From Altererythrobacter sp. (GTDB lineage: Bacteria; Pseudomonadota; Alphaproteobacteria; Sphingomonadales; Sphingomonadaceae), in NCBI GenBank assembly GCA_017308255.1, contig JAFKFN010000004.1, positions 124,001 to 188,000 of the forward strand: a stretch of DNA of 64,000 nucleotides, written 5' to 3'. Below are positions 16,225 through 24,281 of this stretch, piece after piece. The notes under the pieces are model-generated. The model saw only the letters and a list, made by a program, of their open reading frames with translations, searched no databases and was not told the DNA's origin. The translations under genes were made by a program, and so were the position numbers. The stretch's first letter is position 1, and each line of letters starts with the position of its first letter.

Positions 16225-17568
16225 TCAGCGCCGCGCCAGCCGCGTGCCGGTATCGATCGCGCCGGGCAGCGGGCGGCCTTCGGCATAGGCGAAGCAACCT
16301 TCGCCGCCGGACTTGACCTTGCCGCATAGGGCCGAAGCGCTCGAACGGCCGAAGCCCGCGGCGGAAACCCGGTAATAGTGCTTGCCGTTCACCACGGCCT
16401 CGGAAATCACCATGCGGTGCCCGGCCAGTTCGGGATAGCGGTTCTGGTAGATGGTCCAGGCGCGCCGCGCGGCCTGCTCGCTTGAGAAGCTGCCGAGCTG
16501 GACCAGATGTGTGGCCTCCGCCTGCCGAACCGCCTGGATGGCGGATGCCAGCACGGGTGAGGGCGCCGATACACGGGCTGGCGCCGGTTGCGCTGCCACT
16601 GGGGCGAAGCGCGCGGCGTCCTGCGAAACGGTCGCTGCGGGTGCCGGCGCGGCCGCTGGGACAGGCGCGACGGGCGCGGCAAAGGCCGCCTCGAAGCTGG
16701 CGGGCCGCACAGCGGGCGCGGCCATCGCGGCCGTCGCGGCCACGGGCGGCAGCTCGATGGTCGGTTCAGGGGCCGGCGCTACGGCCAGCGCAGGCACTTC
16801 GGCTTGCAGCGCGGCTTCGGCAGCCAGCTGTTCGATCGACGGAGTATTGGCCAGCGCCAGTGCGGTGGGCTGGCCGGTATCGATCACGCCCGCCGGCACG
16901 TCCAGCAGCCCGGCCAGGCGCAACTGCCACGCGCCCGGCTGGGCCAGCATGGCCCATTGCTCGATGCGGCTCGACACCTGGTCGGCGGGAACGTCCTGCT
17001 CGGCCATCAGCCGGGCTTCGCGCCAGCGGCCCGCCAGCGCATAGGCGAAGGCCAGGTTCTGGCGCATCTTGGCGGTGTTCTCGCCGCCGCGGATGGCGTT
17101 TTCCATCAGATGGATACCGCGCCCCGGCTGGCCGGCCAGCGCCAGCGCCAGGCCCAAGTCGCTCGTGGCGATGGCGTTTCCCTGCTCGTTGAGCAGCGCC
17201 GCCGCTTCGGTGAACCGGCCTTCGCCGGTCAGCGCCAGCGACAGGCTCAACACCGTGCGCGTGCTGGCGTCGCCCAGTTGCATCGCATCCCGGAAGGTGG
17301 CCGCCGCCGAAGCGAAGCGCCCGCTGTCGAGATAGGCGGAACCGAGCGTGGCCCGATAGGCGGCATTGCGCGGATCGGCCATGACGGCGGCTTCCGCATG
17401 GCGGATCGCCTTCTCGGTCTTGCCCACCGCCAGCGCCCCTTCGGCGCGGCTGGCCGAAAGGCTCGCCGGCTTGCCGCCCGCGCTGGCGCAGCCCGAAAGC
17501 AGCACGCCGGCCAGCGCCGTGCCGGCCGCGAATCCAAGCATGCGGTTTCCGCTGGAAATGCGAGACAT
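16225..17568 (-). CDS. TPR lipoprotein with C-terminal SPOR domain
   Basis: A 447-aa protein. The start at ATG 17566-17568 gives a lipoprotein signal (GVLLSGCASA, lipobox LSGC). Residues about 40-200 are tetratricopeptide-like helical repeats (EKAIRHAEAAVMADPRNAAY and similar). A long Ala/Pro-rich linker (about 240-350) follows, then a SPOR domain (THLVQLGSFSSEQAARRAW to YYRVSAAGFG). SPOR domains bind denuded glycan at the division septum. The gene follows the ParA/RHH genes with a 4-nt gap, so its product may link the envelope to segregation or division. Confidence 0.85.
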   Translation of the reverse strand: MSRISSGNRMLGFAAGTALAGVLLSGCASAGGKPASLSASRAEGALAVGKTEKAIRHAEAAVMADPRNAAYRATLGSAYLDSGRFASAAATFRDAMQLGDASTRTVLSLSLALTGEGRFTEAAALLNEQGNAIATSDLGLALALAGQPGRGIHLMENAIRGGENTAKMRQNLAFAYALAGRWREARLMAEQDVPADQVSSRIEQWAMLAQPGAWQLRLAGLLDVPAGVIDTGQPTALALANTPSIEQLAAEAALQAEVPALAVAPAPEPTIELPPVAATAAMAAPAVRPASFEAAFAAPVAPVPAAAPAPAATVSQDAARFAPVAAQPAPARVSAPSPVLASAIQAVRQAEATHLVQLGSFSSEQAARRAWTIYQNRYPELAGHRMVISEAVVNGKHYYRVSAAGFGRSSASALCGKVKSGGEGCFAYAEGRPLPGAIDTGTRLARR

Positions 17569-17572
17569 GGCG

Positions 17573-18271
17573 TCAGACTCCCTTGCGGTCGGTTTTCTGG
17601 ATGTTGCGGGCCAGCAGCTCGATTTCCGGAATATCGCCCAGGAAGCGGTCGAGCGCTTCGGTGACCAGCTGCTGCGCACTGCGGTTGCGGATCGTGCTCG
17701 CGAGCCGCAGCTTGAGATGGCGCTTGGCGTCCAGCCGCAAGGTGAAGGCGGCGCGGCGGCTGTCCTCGCTGGGCCGGCTGGCCCGCGCGCGCCTGGCGTC
17801 GATCGCCGGCACCTTTTCGGCTTCGGCTTCGGGTTCGTCGGCCGGGGCTGTCTCGGCCGGCACTTCCTCGGCTGCGGGCGGCAGCGCGACTGCCGCCGGC
17901 TTGGCCTGCGGCTTCGGCGCAGCCTTCTTCACCACGTAGTCCGATTCGCCTTCGCCGGCGAGCCGGGCGGCCAGTTCTTCGTGCATGCTGCGCACGCCGG
18001 GGCGGGGCGAGCCCCTGTCGGTCTTCGCTTCGGCTATCGGGTTATGCGGGGCAGGGGTCAGTTGCAGCACGTCGGCGGAACGGTCGGGCGCGCTGTCGTC
18101 TTCGCCCATGTCGTTCCAGCCGAGATCTTCCAGGTCGGCGGCGATCTTCTGTGCCGCCTGCGCTCCACCCAGGCCGGTGGGGGCCACTTGCGGCCGCATC
18201 GCGGGCTTGGCGCCGCCCTTGCGGGCCAGCAGAGTCGCTCCAAGCGAGGCTATGGGCTTGACGTCAGCCAT
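17573..18271 (-). CDS. Ribbon-helix-helix-type partner of ParA
   Basis: A 232-aa protein starting at ATG 18269-18271, 17 nt after the ParA-like gene. The N-terminal part is low-complexity and acidic; the middle (about 100-170) is Pro/Ala/Glu-rich. The last 60 residues (AAFTLRLDAKRHLKLRLAS then NRSAQQLVTEALDRFL) match a ribbon-helix-helix DNA-binding domain. ParA ATPases often pair with such proteins as centromere-binding or adaptor partners. The family itself I do not recognise by name. Confidence 0.75.
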   Translation of the reverse strand: MADVKPIASLGATLLARKGGAKPAMRPQVAPTGLGGAQAAQKIAADLEDLGWNDMGEDDSAPDRSADVLQLTPAPHNPIAEAKTDRGSPRPGVRSMHEELAARLAGEGESDYVVKKAAPKPQAKPAAVALPPAAEEVPAETAPADEPEAEAEKVPAIDARRARASRPSEDSRRAAFTLRLDAKRHLKLRLASTIRNRSAQQLVTEALDRFLGDIPEIELLARNIQKTDRKGV

Positions 18272-18288
18272 GGCAGCCGCACCCGCCC

Positions 18289-19005
18289 TTACTGGGCGAC
18301 GCGGCGGCCGAAGCCGCCTTGCGGACGGTGAGCGCCTGCCATCGGCGACATCGCGTTCGGCGCGGCGAATATCGTGCGGCGGAAGTTCTTTTCCAGCCGG
18401 TCGGCGACATAATGCCACAGCGCGATCACTTCCTGCGCGCTGCGCCCTTCGGGATCGACTTCCATCACCGTACGGCCATCGATCATCGAGGCGGCATAAT
18501 CGGTGCGCTGGTGCAGGGTGATCGGGGCGACCGTGCCGTGCTGGCTCAGCGCCACGGCGGCTTCCGATGTGATCTTGGCCTTGGGCGTCGCGGCGTTGAC
18601 CACGAAGATCAGCGGCTTGCCCGCGCGCTCGCACAAGTCGACGGTGGCGCCCACGGCGCGCAGGTCGTGCGGGCTGGGGCGCGTCGGCACCACGATCAGC
18701 TCGGCCACGGAGATGACCGACTGGATCGCCATGGTGATCGCCGGCGGGGTGTCGATCACCGCCAGCTTGAAGCCCTGCTGCCGCAGGATCGCCAGGTCGT
18801 TGGCCAGCCGCGCCACCGTGGTTTGCGCGAAAGCCGGATATTCGGCCTCGCGCTCGTTCCACCAGTCGGCCAAGGAGCCCTGCGGATCGATGTCGATAAG
18901 CACCACCGGGCCGGCGCCGGCGCGCTGCGCCTGTACCGCCAGGTGCCCCGACAGGGTGGTCTTGCCAGACCCGCCTTTCTGCGAAGCCAATGCCAAAACG
19001 CGCAA
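18289..19005 (-). CDS. ParA-family ATPase
   Basis: A 238-aa Walker-type ATPase. TTG 19003-19005 is the best start, behind AGGGGG, giving MRVLALASQKGGSGKTT; the frame is open upstream but that extension has no ParA character. The deviant Walker A (KGGSGKTT), the A' motif IDIDPQGSLADWW and Walker B-like VIDTPPAI are present. It differs from chromosomal Soj/ParA next to gidB and from MipZ, and is coupled here to a ribbon-helix-helix protein and a septal SPOR lipoprotein. Likely role: positioning a cargo or complex on the nucleoid. Confidence 0.88.
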   Translation of the reverse strand: MRVLALASQKGGSGKTTLSGHLAVQAQRAGAGPVVLIDIDPQGSLADWWNEREAEYPAFAQTTVARLANDLAILRQQGFKLAVIDTPPAITMAIQSVISVAELIVVPTRPSPHDLRAVGATVDLCERAGKPLIFVVNAATPKAKITSEAAVALSQHGTVAPITLHQRTDYAASMIDGRTVMEVDPEGRSAQEVIALWHYVADRLEKNFRRTIFAAPNAMSPMAGAHRPQGGFGRRVAQ

Positions 19006-19199
19006 AGGACAATCCCCCTGAATTTCCGGCCGGAGACACGTCCCTCCCGGCCTCTTCGCCAAGCGGGATCGCAGATCACCCTAAATATTGAGTTAAGGCG
19101 GCCGGCATTCGGATCGGCCCGCGCCAACGGCGGATTTCCTGAAGGATCGGCACTATAAAGATTTTACTAAAGCCTTGTTTACTAGGCGCCGATGGGTGA

Positions 19200-20207
19200 A
19201 TGGGGCCGGCAAGGATCATGCTGCATTCGTGGACCAGACCGATGGGCGCGCGCCTGGCGATTGCCGCGCTTCTGGCGGGCGGGTTTCTCACCCCTCCGGC
19301 GCTGGCGGACGTCAAGGAAGGCACCGATGCCTGGAGCCGGAGTGACGACACCGCCGCCGTGCACGCGTGGGAAGCCCCGGCGGAAGCTGGCGATCCCGAA
19401 GCCCTGTTCAATCTCGCCCAGGCCTATCGCCTGGGGCGCGGCGTGGCGCCCGACCCGGCGCGCGCCGAAGCGCTCTATGCCAGGGCGGCCTCCGGCGGCC
19501 ACTTGGAGGCGGCCGATACTTACGGGCTGATGCTGTTCGAGCAGGGGCGGCACGCGCAGGCCATGCCATACTTGCGCGATGCGGCCCGGCGCGGCGATCC
19601 GCGCGCGCAATACCTGCTCGGCATCGCCCACTTCAACGGCGACGATGTGGAGCGTGACTGGCCGCGCGCCTATGCCCTGATGACGCTGGCCAATGCCTTC
19701 GGCCTGCCCCAGGCGGCGCCGGCGCTGGCGGAAATGGACCAGGCTATCCCCCCGGCGCAGCGCCAGCAGGCCGCCGCCCTCGCCGAACGGATGAAGGCGG
19801 AAGCGGAGGCGGCTCGCAAGGCGAACCTGGCCGATGTGCGCCACGCCGGCGGCACCGAAGACCCCGCGCAAGCCGGCGCTCCCCATGTGCCCGCGCCCCG
19901 CGCGGCCGAGCCCCTCGCCGCCGCCGAACCCGCGCCGCGCCCGGCCGAACCGTCGCCCCCGCGCGCCGCCGCATCGGACGGGCCCTGGCGCGTCCAGCTC
20001 GGCGTCTTCGCCGTCATCTCGAATGCCGAGGCCTTGTGGAACCGCGTGGAGGGGCGGGCGGAGCTTGCGGGGGCGCGGCGGGTGATGCTGCCCAGCGGCC
20101 GGGTGACCCTGCTTCAGGCCGGCGGCTTCCCCTCGCGCGCGGCGGCGCAGGCGGCTTGCGCCGCGCTCAAACGCTCCGGCTACGATTGTCTCGTCACCGA
20201 CCGCTGA
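19200..20207 (+). CDS. Sel1-repeat protein with SPOR domain
   Basis: A 335-aa exported protein (ATG 19200; ATG 19218 and 19242 are alternatives, and the signal peptide starts at MGARLAIAALLAGG). After the signal peptide (PALADV) come Sel1-like repeats (EALFNLAQAYRLGRGVAPD, AQYLLGIAHFNGDDVERDW), an Ala/Glu-rich helical linker, a Pro/Ala stretch and a C-terminal SPOR domain (PWRVQLGVFAVISNAEALW to SGYDCLV). It diverges from the parA operon, whose last gene also has a SPOR domain, suggesting both serve envelope or septum functions. Confidence 0.85.
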   Translation: MGPARIMLHSWTRPMGARLAIAALLAGGFLTPPALADVKEGTDAWSRSDDTAAVHAWEAPAEAGDPEALFNLAQAYRLGRGVAPDPARAEALYARAASGGHLEAADTYGLMLFEQGRHAQAMPYLRDAARRGDPRAQYLLGIAHFNGDDVERDWPRAYALMTLANAFGLPQAAPALAEMDQAIPPAQRQQAAALAERMKAEAEAARKANLADVRHAGGTEDPAQAGAPHVPAPRAAEPLAAAEPAPRPAEPSPPRAAASDGPWRVQLGVFAVISNAEALWNRVEGRAELAGARRVMLPSGRVTLLQAGGFPSRAAAQAACAALKRSGYDCLVTDR

Positions 20208-20219
20208 ATCTGCTTGCTA

Positions 20220-20237
20220 TTGCAACCTATTCGCATT
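20220..20237. promoter_or_regulatory. Candidate Fur box before bfd
   Basis: ttgcaacctattcgcatt resembles the alphaproteobacterial Fur/iron-box pattern (TGCAA-N-ATTCGCA, imperfect dyad). It lies 32 nt before the bfd start, where iron control is expected. Confidence 0.45.
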
Positions 20238-20268
20238 AACGGTCTCTCACTTTCGGAGATCGTCGTCG

Positions 20269-20463
20269 ATGTACGTGTGTGTCTGCAATGCGATCCGCGA
20301 AACCGAATTCCGCCGCGCCGCGCGCTGTATGGAAGGGGATGCGGAATCGGTCTACGCCACTCTGGGCAAGGCGCCGCAGTGCTGCCAATGCCTCGAAGAG
20401 GCTGACGAATTGCTGGCGGAAGAACGCGCGCTGGAACGGCGCCCGCAGCTTGTCGCGGCCTGA
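20269..20463 (+). CDS. bfd: Bacterioferritin-associated ferredoxin
   Basis: A 64-aa [2Fe-2S] protein that reduces the iron core of bacterioferritin to release Fe(II). The four cluster ligands are visible as CVC near the start (MYVCVCNAI) and CCQC in the second half (PQCCQCLEEADELL). Its length and layout match Bfd. It lies 138 nt upstream of bfr in the same direction, the usual pairing. Confidence 0.92.
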   Translation: MYVCVCNAIRETEFRRAARCMEGDAESVYATLGKAPQCCQCLEEADELLAEERALERRPQLVAA

Positions 20464-20601
20464 TCCTGACTTTCCAGCGCTGCTGATTTTCATTCGCAAA
20501 CCCTAGGATTTCCGCCATTTTTTGCGATTCCGGCCTTGCCGCCGGCTGCTTCCGGGCGCACAAGGGCCACCTGAAAGAACCCTCCGGGCAGGAGACAGGG
20601 C

Positions 20602-21084
20602 ATGCAGGGCGATCCGCAAGTCGTCGATTATCTCAATCGGGCGCTCACCAACGAACTCACCGCCATCAACCAGTACTGGCTGCACTATCGCGTGCTGAAG
20701 CACTGGGGGATCGAAAAGCTCGCCGAGTACGAGCGGCACGAATCGATCGACGAGATGAAGCATGCGGATATCCTGGCGGACCGCATCCTGTTCCTCGAAG
20801 GGCTGCCCAACTTCCAGGCGCTCCACAAGCTCAAGGTGGGCGAAAGCGTCGAGGAAATCCTCAAGGCCGATCTTGCGCTGGAAATGGAAGCGATTCCCCT
20901 GCTCAGGGACGCGATCCAGCATTGCGAAACCGTGCGCGATTACGTCAGCCGCGAAGTGTTCGAACGCATCCTCGAAAGCGAGGAAGGGCACGTCGATTTC
21001 CTCGAAACCCAGTTCGAAATGATCGAACGCATGGGCCTGCACAACTACATCCAGCTCCAAAGCGAAGCGGCCGAGGCGGATTAA
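20602..21084 (+). CDS. bfr: Bacterioferritin
   Basis: A 160-aa 24-mer iron-storage protein with a dinuclear ferroxidase centre and bridging haem. Haem ligand Met52 (DEMKHAD) and ferroxidase residues Glu18, Glu51, His54, Glu94, Glu127 and His130 are all at the expected positions. AGGAG lies 8 nt before ATG 20602. With bfd upstream and a Fur-like box, the pair forms an iron-responsive storage and release unit. Confidence 0.96.
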   Translation: MQGDPQVVDYLNRALTNELTAINQYWLHYRVLKHWGIEKLAEYERHESIDEMKHADILADRILFLEGLPNFQALHKLKVGESVEEILKADLALEMEAIPLLRDAIQHCETVRDYVSREVFERILESEEGHVDFLETQFEMIERMGLHNYIQLQSEAAEAD

Positions 21085-21458
21085 AACGGGCGTTCCGGCC
21101 GGGGCGCTTCCCAACGCACATTTATCACCCGTACTCGTCACCCTGAACTCGTTTCAGGGTCGATGCTTCGGCCCGATGCAGAGCCAGCGTTCCAAACGCG
21201 GGTCCATGCTCGCTGGTCCGCGATTTCCGGACATGCGGCCAGATGGATGCTGAACTAAATTCAGCATGACCAAGGGGGGTGATAGGCTGCCCTTCGGTCC
21301 GGCATATACTCGCAAGATTGCTAGCCTATACCTTAAATCAGCCCTCCAAAGTTCCCTTTCCTGCACGCCGCGGGCTATCCAGCCACCCATCTCACCACGC
21401 ATCTGGAGCGCGGCTCAAACCCTGCTAAGCTGACGCCAAAGCGGGAAGGGGAGCGGGT
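21085..21458. other. Intergenic region with a dispersed repeat
   Basis: This 374-nt space holds a 135-bp repeat element (21136-21270, listed separately) and then about 190 nt carrying the promoter and leader of the quinoprotein gene, with GAAGGGGAG just before its ATG. I find no gene. Confidence 0.6.
21136..21270. repeat. Dispersed repeat, gtcaccctgaac type
   Basis: Its ends are cgtcaccctgaactcgtttc and the related aaattcagcatgac in inverse orientation, each containing a small hairpin (ccctgaa/ttcaggg and gctgaa/ttcagc). A second copy of the same kind lies at 51916-52054. Confidence 0.75.
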
Positions 21459-23654
21459 ATGAGGATCACCGGGCTGGCTGCGCGCACGGCCATTGGCGCC
21501 GTGGCGGCGTTTGCGATGATCGCGCAGGTATCGGGGCAATCCGGGGGTTCATCGGCGGCGCCCTCGGCCGTGCCCTTCGTGTCGGTCACCGATGCGATGA
21601 TCCAGAAGCCCGATCCGAAGGATTGGCTCAGTTGGCGGCGCACGCTCGATTCGTGGGGCTACAGCCCGCTTAGCCAGATCGACCGCGCCAACGTGAACCA
21701 GCTCCGCCTGGTCTGGGTCCGCCCGCTCGATGCCGGGCATCAGGAAGGCACGCCGCTGGTCCACAACGGCGTGATGTACTTCCCCGGTCCCAGCGACGTG
21801 ATCACCGCCCTCGATGCCGCCTCGGGCGATGTGCTGTGGATCCACAAGCGCGAGCTGCCCAAGGACCTCACCGAAACCCTGACTTTTCCCGATACCAACC
21901 GTAACCTGGCGATCTACGGCAATCTCATCATCGCCCGCGGGTCCGACGATTACATCTACGCGGTCGATGCCCAGAGCGGGAAGCTCGCCTGGGAAACCAA
22001 GATCCTCGATTACAAGAAGGGCGCCAAGCAAAGCTCCGGCCCGATCATCGCCGATGGCCTGGCCATCACCGGCCGCTCGTGCGAGCCGGAAGGCGGGCCG
22101 GATGCCTGCGTCATCACCGCGCACGATGCGAAGACGGGCAAGGAAGTCTGGCGCACCAGCACGATCGCGCGCGGCGATGATCCGAACGATGCCACCTGGG
22201 GCGGCTGGCCGCTGGATAAGCGGATGCAGGTCGGCGCGTGGATGAACGCCAGCTACGATCCGGAACTGAAGCTGCTCTACATGGGCACGTCCGTCAGCGC
22301 GCCGGCGCCCAAGTTCCTGCTGGCGGGCAACGATTACACCTACCTTTATCACAACTCGACGCTCGCGCTGGATGTGCGGACGGGCAAGATCGTCTGGCAT
22401 TATCAGCACTTGGTCGATCACTGGGATCTCGATCACCCGTTCCCGCGCATCCTGCTCGACGAACAAGTCGCGCCTGATCCGGCGGAAGTGAGCTGGATCA
22501 ATCCGAACATCGACCGGGGCAAGACCTACAAGGTGGTCAGTGGCGTCCCCGGCAAGACGGGCATCGTCTACACGCTGGATCGGCGCACCGGCGAATTCCT
22601 CTGGGCGCGGCCCACGGTGATGCAGAACGTGGTGCAATCGATCGACGGCAGGACCGGCAAGGTCACCGGCAATCCGGAGACGGTGTTTACCGAGATCGGC
22701 CAGAAGCGCTTCGTCTGCCCGTCCTCCACCGGCGGGGCGAACTATCAGGCGCCAGCCTACAGCCCGCTGACCCGGACGATGTACTTCCCGGCGCAGAACC
22801 TGTGCATGGATGCTACGGCGGTGGCGCCGAACTGGGAAAGCCCCGGCTATTCCATCGCCACGAAGATCGCGCTTTCGCCGGCTGCAGACAACAAGCTTGG
22901 CGTGATTACCGCGGTCAACGCGGTGACCGGCAAGACCGAATGGAAATACGCCATCCGCGCCGGGATGCAGTCGTTGCTGACAACCGGCGGGGGCCTGCTG
23001 TTCGCGGGCGATTCCGCCGGCCGCTTCCGCGCGCTCGACCAGCAGAGCGGCAAGGTATTGTGGGAAATGAACCTTGGTTCGGCAGTCACCGGCTACCCGG
23101 TGACGTTTTCGGTCGGTGGCCACCAATACGTCGCGGTTTCGACCGGCTTTTGGCTGGGTGACAGCTTCACGCCGGAAATCATCAAGGGCAACCAGGGCAC
23201 CCTGTTCGTCTTCGCGCTGCCGGATGCCGGCATCGGTCGTCAGGGCCCGCCCCGCGCGCCGATCAATCTCACCGGTGGCGCGATCCCGGTCGATCCGGTT
23301 TCCGCCGGCGCACCGTCGAGGAAGGTGACCGATGGCGTGTTCTCCGCCGCGCAGGCGACGGCCGGCCGCCAAGTCTATGCGGCCAACTGCGCTGCCTGCC
23401 ACGGCGCCAGCTTTACCCCCGCGCAAGGCGTGCCGCCGCTGCAAGGCGCCGTGTTCCTGGCAAACTGGAAAGGCCGCACCTTGGCCGATCTCGACGCCAA
23501 AGTGCGCACCATGCCCCCCGGCGCGCCGAACTCGCTAAGCGAGGCGGACCATATCGCAGTGATGGCCTACCTGCTGCAAGCCAACGGCTTCAAGGCAGGC
23601 CAGGCGCTGCCAGGTGACGCGGCCAAGCTGCGGGAGATCGGGTTCGGGGAGTAG
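21459..23654 (+). CDS. PQQ-dependent dehydrogenase with cytochrome c domain
   Basis: A 731-aa periplasmic quinohaemoprotein dehydrogenase. After a signal peptide (about 1-26) there is an eight-bladed propeller with tryptophan-docking repeats (ALDAASGDVLW, AVDAQSGKLAW, AHDAKTGKEVW, ALDVRTGKIVW), and a C-terminal class I cytochrome c domain with CAACH (about residue 642) and an axial Met in VRTMPPG. It should oxidise an alcohol or aldehyde and pass electrons through haem c to the respiratory chain. The vicinal Cys-Cys disulfide typical of alcohol dehydrogenases is not seen; instead a cysteine pair (RSCEPEGGPDACV) is found in the fourth blade region. Substrate unknown. It has its own promoter region. 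Confidence 0.9.
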   Translation: MRITGLAARTAIGAVAAFAMIAQVSGQSGGSSAAPSAVPFVSVTDAMIQKPDPKDWLSWRRTLDSWGYSPLSQIDRANVNQLRLVWVRPLDAGHQEGTPLVHNGVMYFPGPSDVITALDAASGDVLWIHKRELPKDLTETLTFPDTNRNLAIYGNLIIARGSDDYIYAVDAQSGKLAWETKILDYKKGAKQSSGPIIADGLAITGRSCEPEGGPDACVITAHDAKTGKEVWRTSTIARGDDPNDATWGGWPLDKRMQVGAWMNASYDPELKLLYMGTSVSAPAPKFLLAGNDYTYLYHNSTLALDVRTGKIVWHYQHLVDHWDLDHPFPRILLDEQVAPDPAEVSWINPNIDRGKTYKVVSGVPGKTGIVYTLDRRTGEFLWARPTVMQNVVQSIDGRTGKVTGNPETVFTEIGQKRFVCPSSTGGANYQAPAYSPLTRTMYFPAQNLCMDATAVAPNWESPGYSIATKIALSPAADNKLGVITAVNAVTGKTEWKYAIRAGMQSLLTTGGGLLFAGDSAGRFRALDQQSGKVLWEMNLGSAVTGYPVTFSVGGHQYVAVSTGFWLGDSFTPEIIKGNQGTLFVFALPDAGIGRQGPPRAPINLTGGAIPVDPVSAGAPSRKVTDGVFSAAQATAGRQVYAANCAACHGASFTPAQGVPPLQGAVFLANWKGRTLADLDAKVRTMPPGAPNSLSEADHIAVMAYLLQANGFKAGQALPGDAAKLREIGFGE

Positions 23655-23679
23655 CGTATCGGTTACCCCCACACCATCG

Positions 23680-24018
23680 TCATCCCCGCGAACGCGGGGA
23701 CCCAGTAGGCTCCAGAGGCGCAAACCCCAGGTCCTCGGCCAGATCGCGCCAGCCAAGGTTATCCCGCTCGATCAGGTCCAGCTTCCAAACGCGGTTCCAT
23801 TTCTTGATCCGCTTCTCACGCACGATGGCGTGTTCCATCGTGGAATGCTGTTCAAACCAGACCAGCCGCTTGACGCCATAATCGCGGGTGAAGCCGGGAA
23901 CTGCGCCTTCGCGATGCCCATGGATGCGCTGGATCAGATCCGAGGTGACGCCGGTGTTGAGCGTGCCGTTTTTGCGAGACGCGAGGATGTAGACAGTCGG
24001 CTGAAACTCGCGCTGCAT
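23680..24018 (-). CDS. GIY-YIG nuclease-family protein in a repeat-bounded cassette
   Basis: A 112-aa UPF0213/YhbQ-like protein. The first motif (TVYILAS) is present, but the second, normally YIG, reads NTG (GTLNTGVTSDL), followed by the usual Arg (LIQRIHGH) and Glu (AIVREKRIKKW), so activity is doubtful. The ATG lies directly against one copy of a 20-bp repeat (24019-24038), and the last ten codons and the TGA are made by a second copy (23693-23712) plus its hairpin. The gene thus looks inserted into, or carried by, a dispersed palindromic repeat. Confidence 0.85.
   Translation of the reverse strand: MQREFQPTVYILASRKNGTLNTGVTSDLIQRIHGHREGAVPGFTRDYGVKRLVWFEQHSTMEHAIVREKRIKKWNRVWKLDLIERDNLGWRDLAEDLGFAPLEPTGSPRSRG
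23693..23712. repeat. Repeat copy at the 3' end of the GIY-YIG gene
   Basis: cgcggggacccagtaggctc, a direct copy of 24019-24038 with one mismatch. It belongs to the larger palindromic element seen in full at 38268-38347 and 39874-39955, and is preceded by the hairpin ccccgcgaacgcgggg. Confidence 0.85.
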
Positions 24019-24038
24019 CGCGGGGACCCAGTCGGCTC
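24019..24038. repeat. Repeat copy at the 5' end of the GIY-YIG gene
   Basis: cgcggggacccagtcggctc, in the same orientation as 23693-23712, directly abutting the start codon of the GIY-YIG gene. The remaining stretch to 24281 shows no gene. Confidence 0.85.
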
Positions 24039-24281
24039 TCGCTCGAAACAGCCCCCTTTCCTACAGTACCCCAAATCGGCTCCACCCTTGCGAATGAGCC
24101 TCGATCATCCCTCCAGCGTTTGCCCGTGCTCCACGCCCGGATCGCCGATATGAAGGGTGACACCCAAAAGCGGCGTTTGCCTCCCTCACCACGACCTCGC
24201 CCCCTCGGCAGGCAGGCCCCGCGAAGGATGACAAAAAGCGTCGGAAAAAGGCCCTTAAGCGCGGCGCGAAGGGTTACACGT

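Noticed and set aside
17573-19039. One long frame joining the RHH gene and the parA region
   Set aside because: The ParA domain lies in another frame; the RHH gene starts at its own ATG (18269-18271).
21549-23444. Long minus-strand frame opposite the quinoprotein gene
   Set aside because: Antisense shadow with atypical composition; the plus strand encodes a complete dehydrogenase with CAACH.
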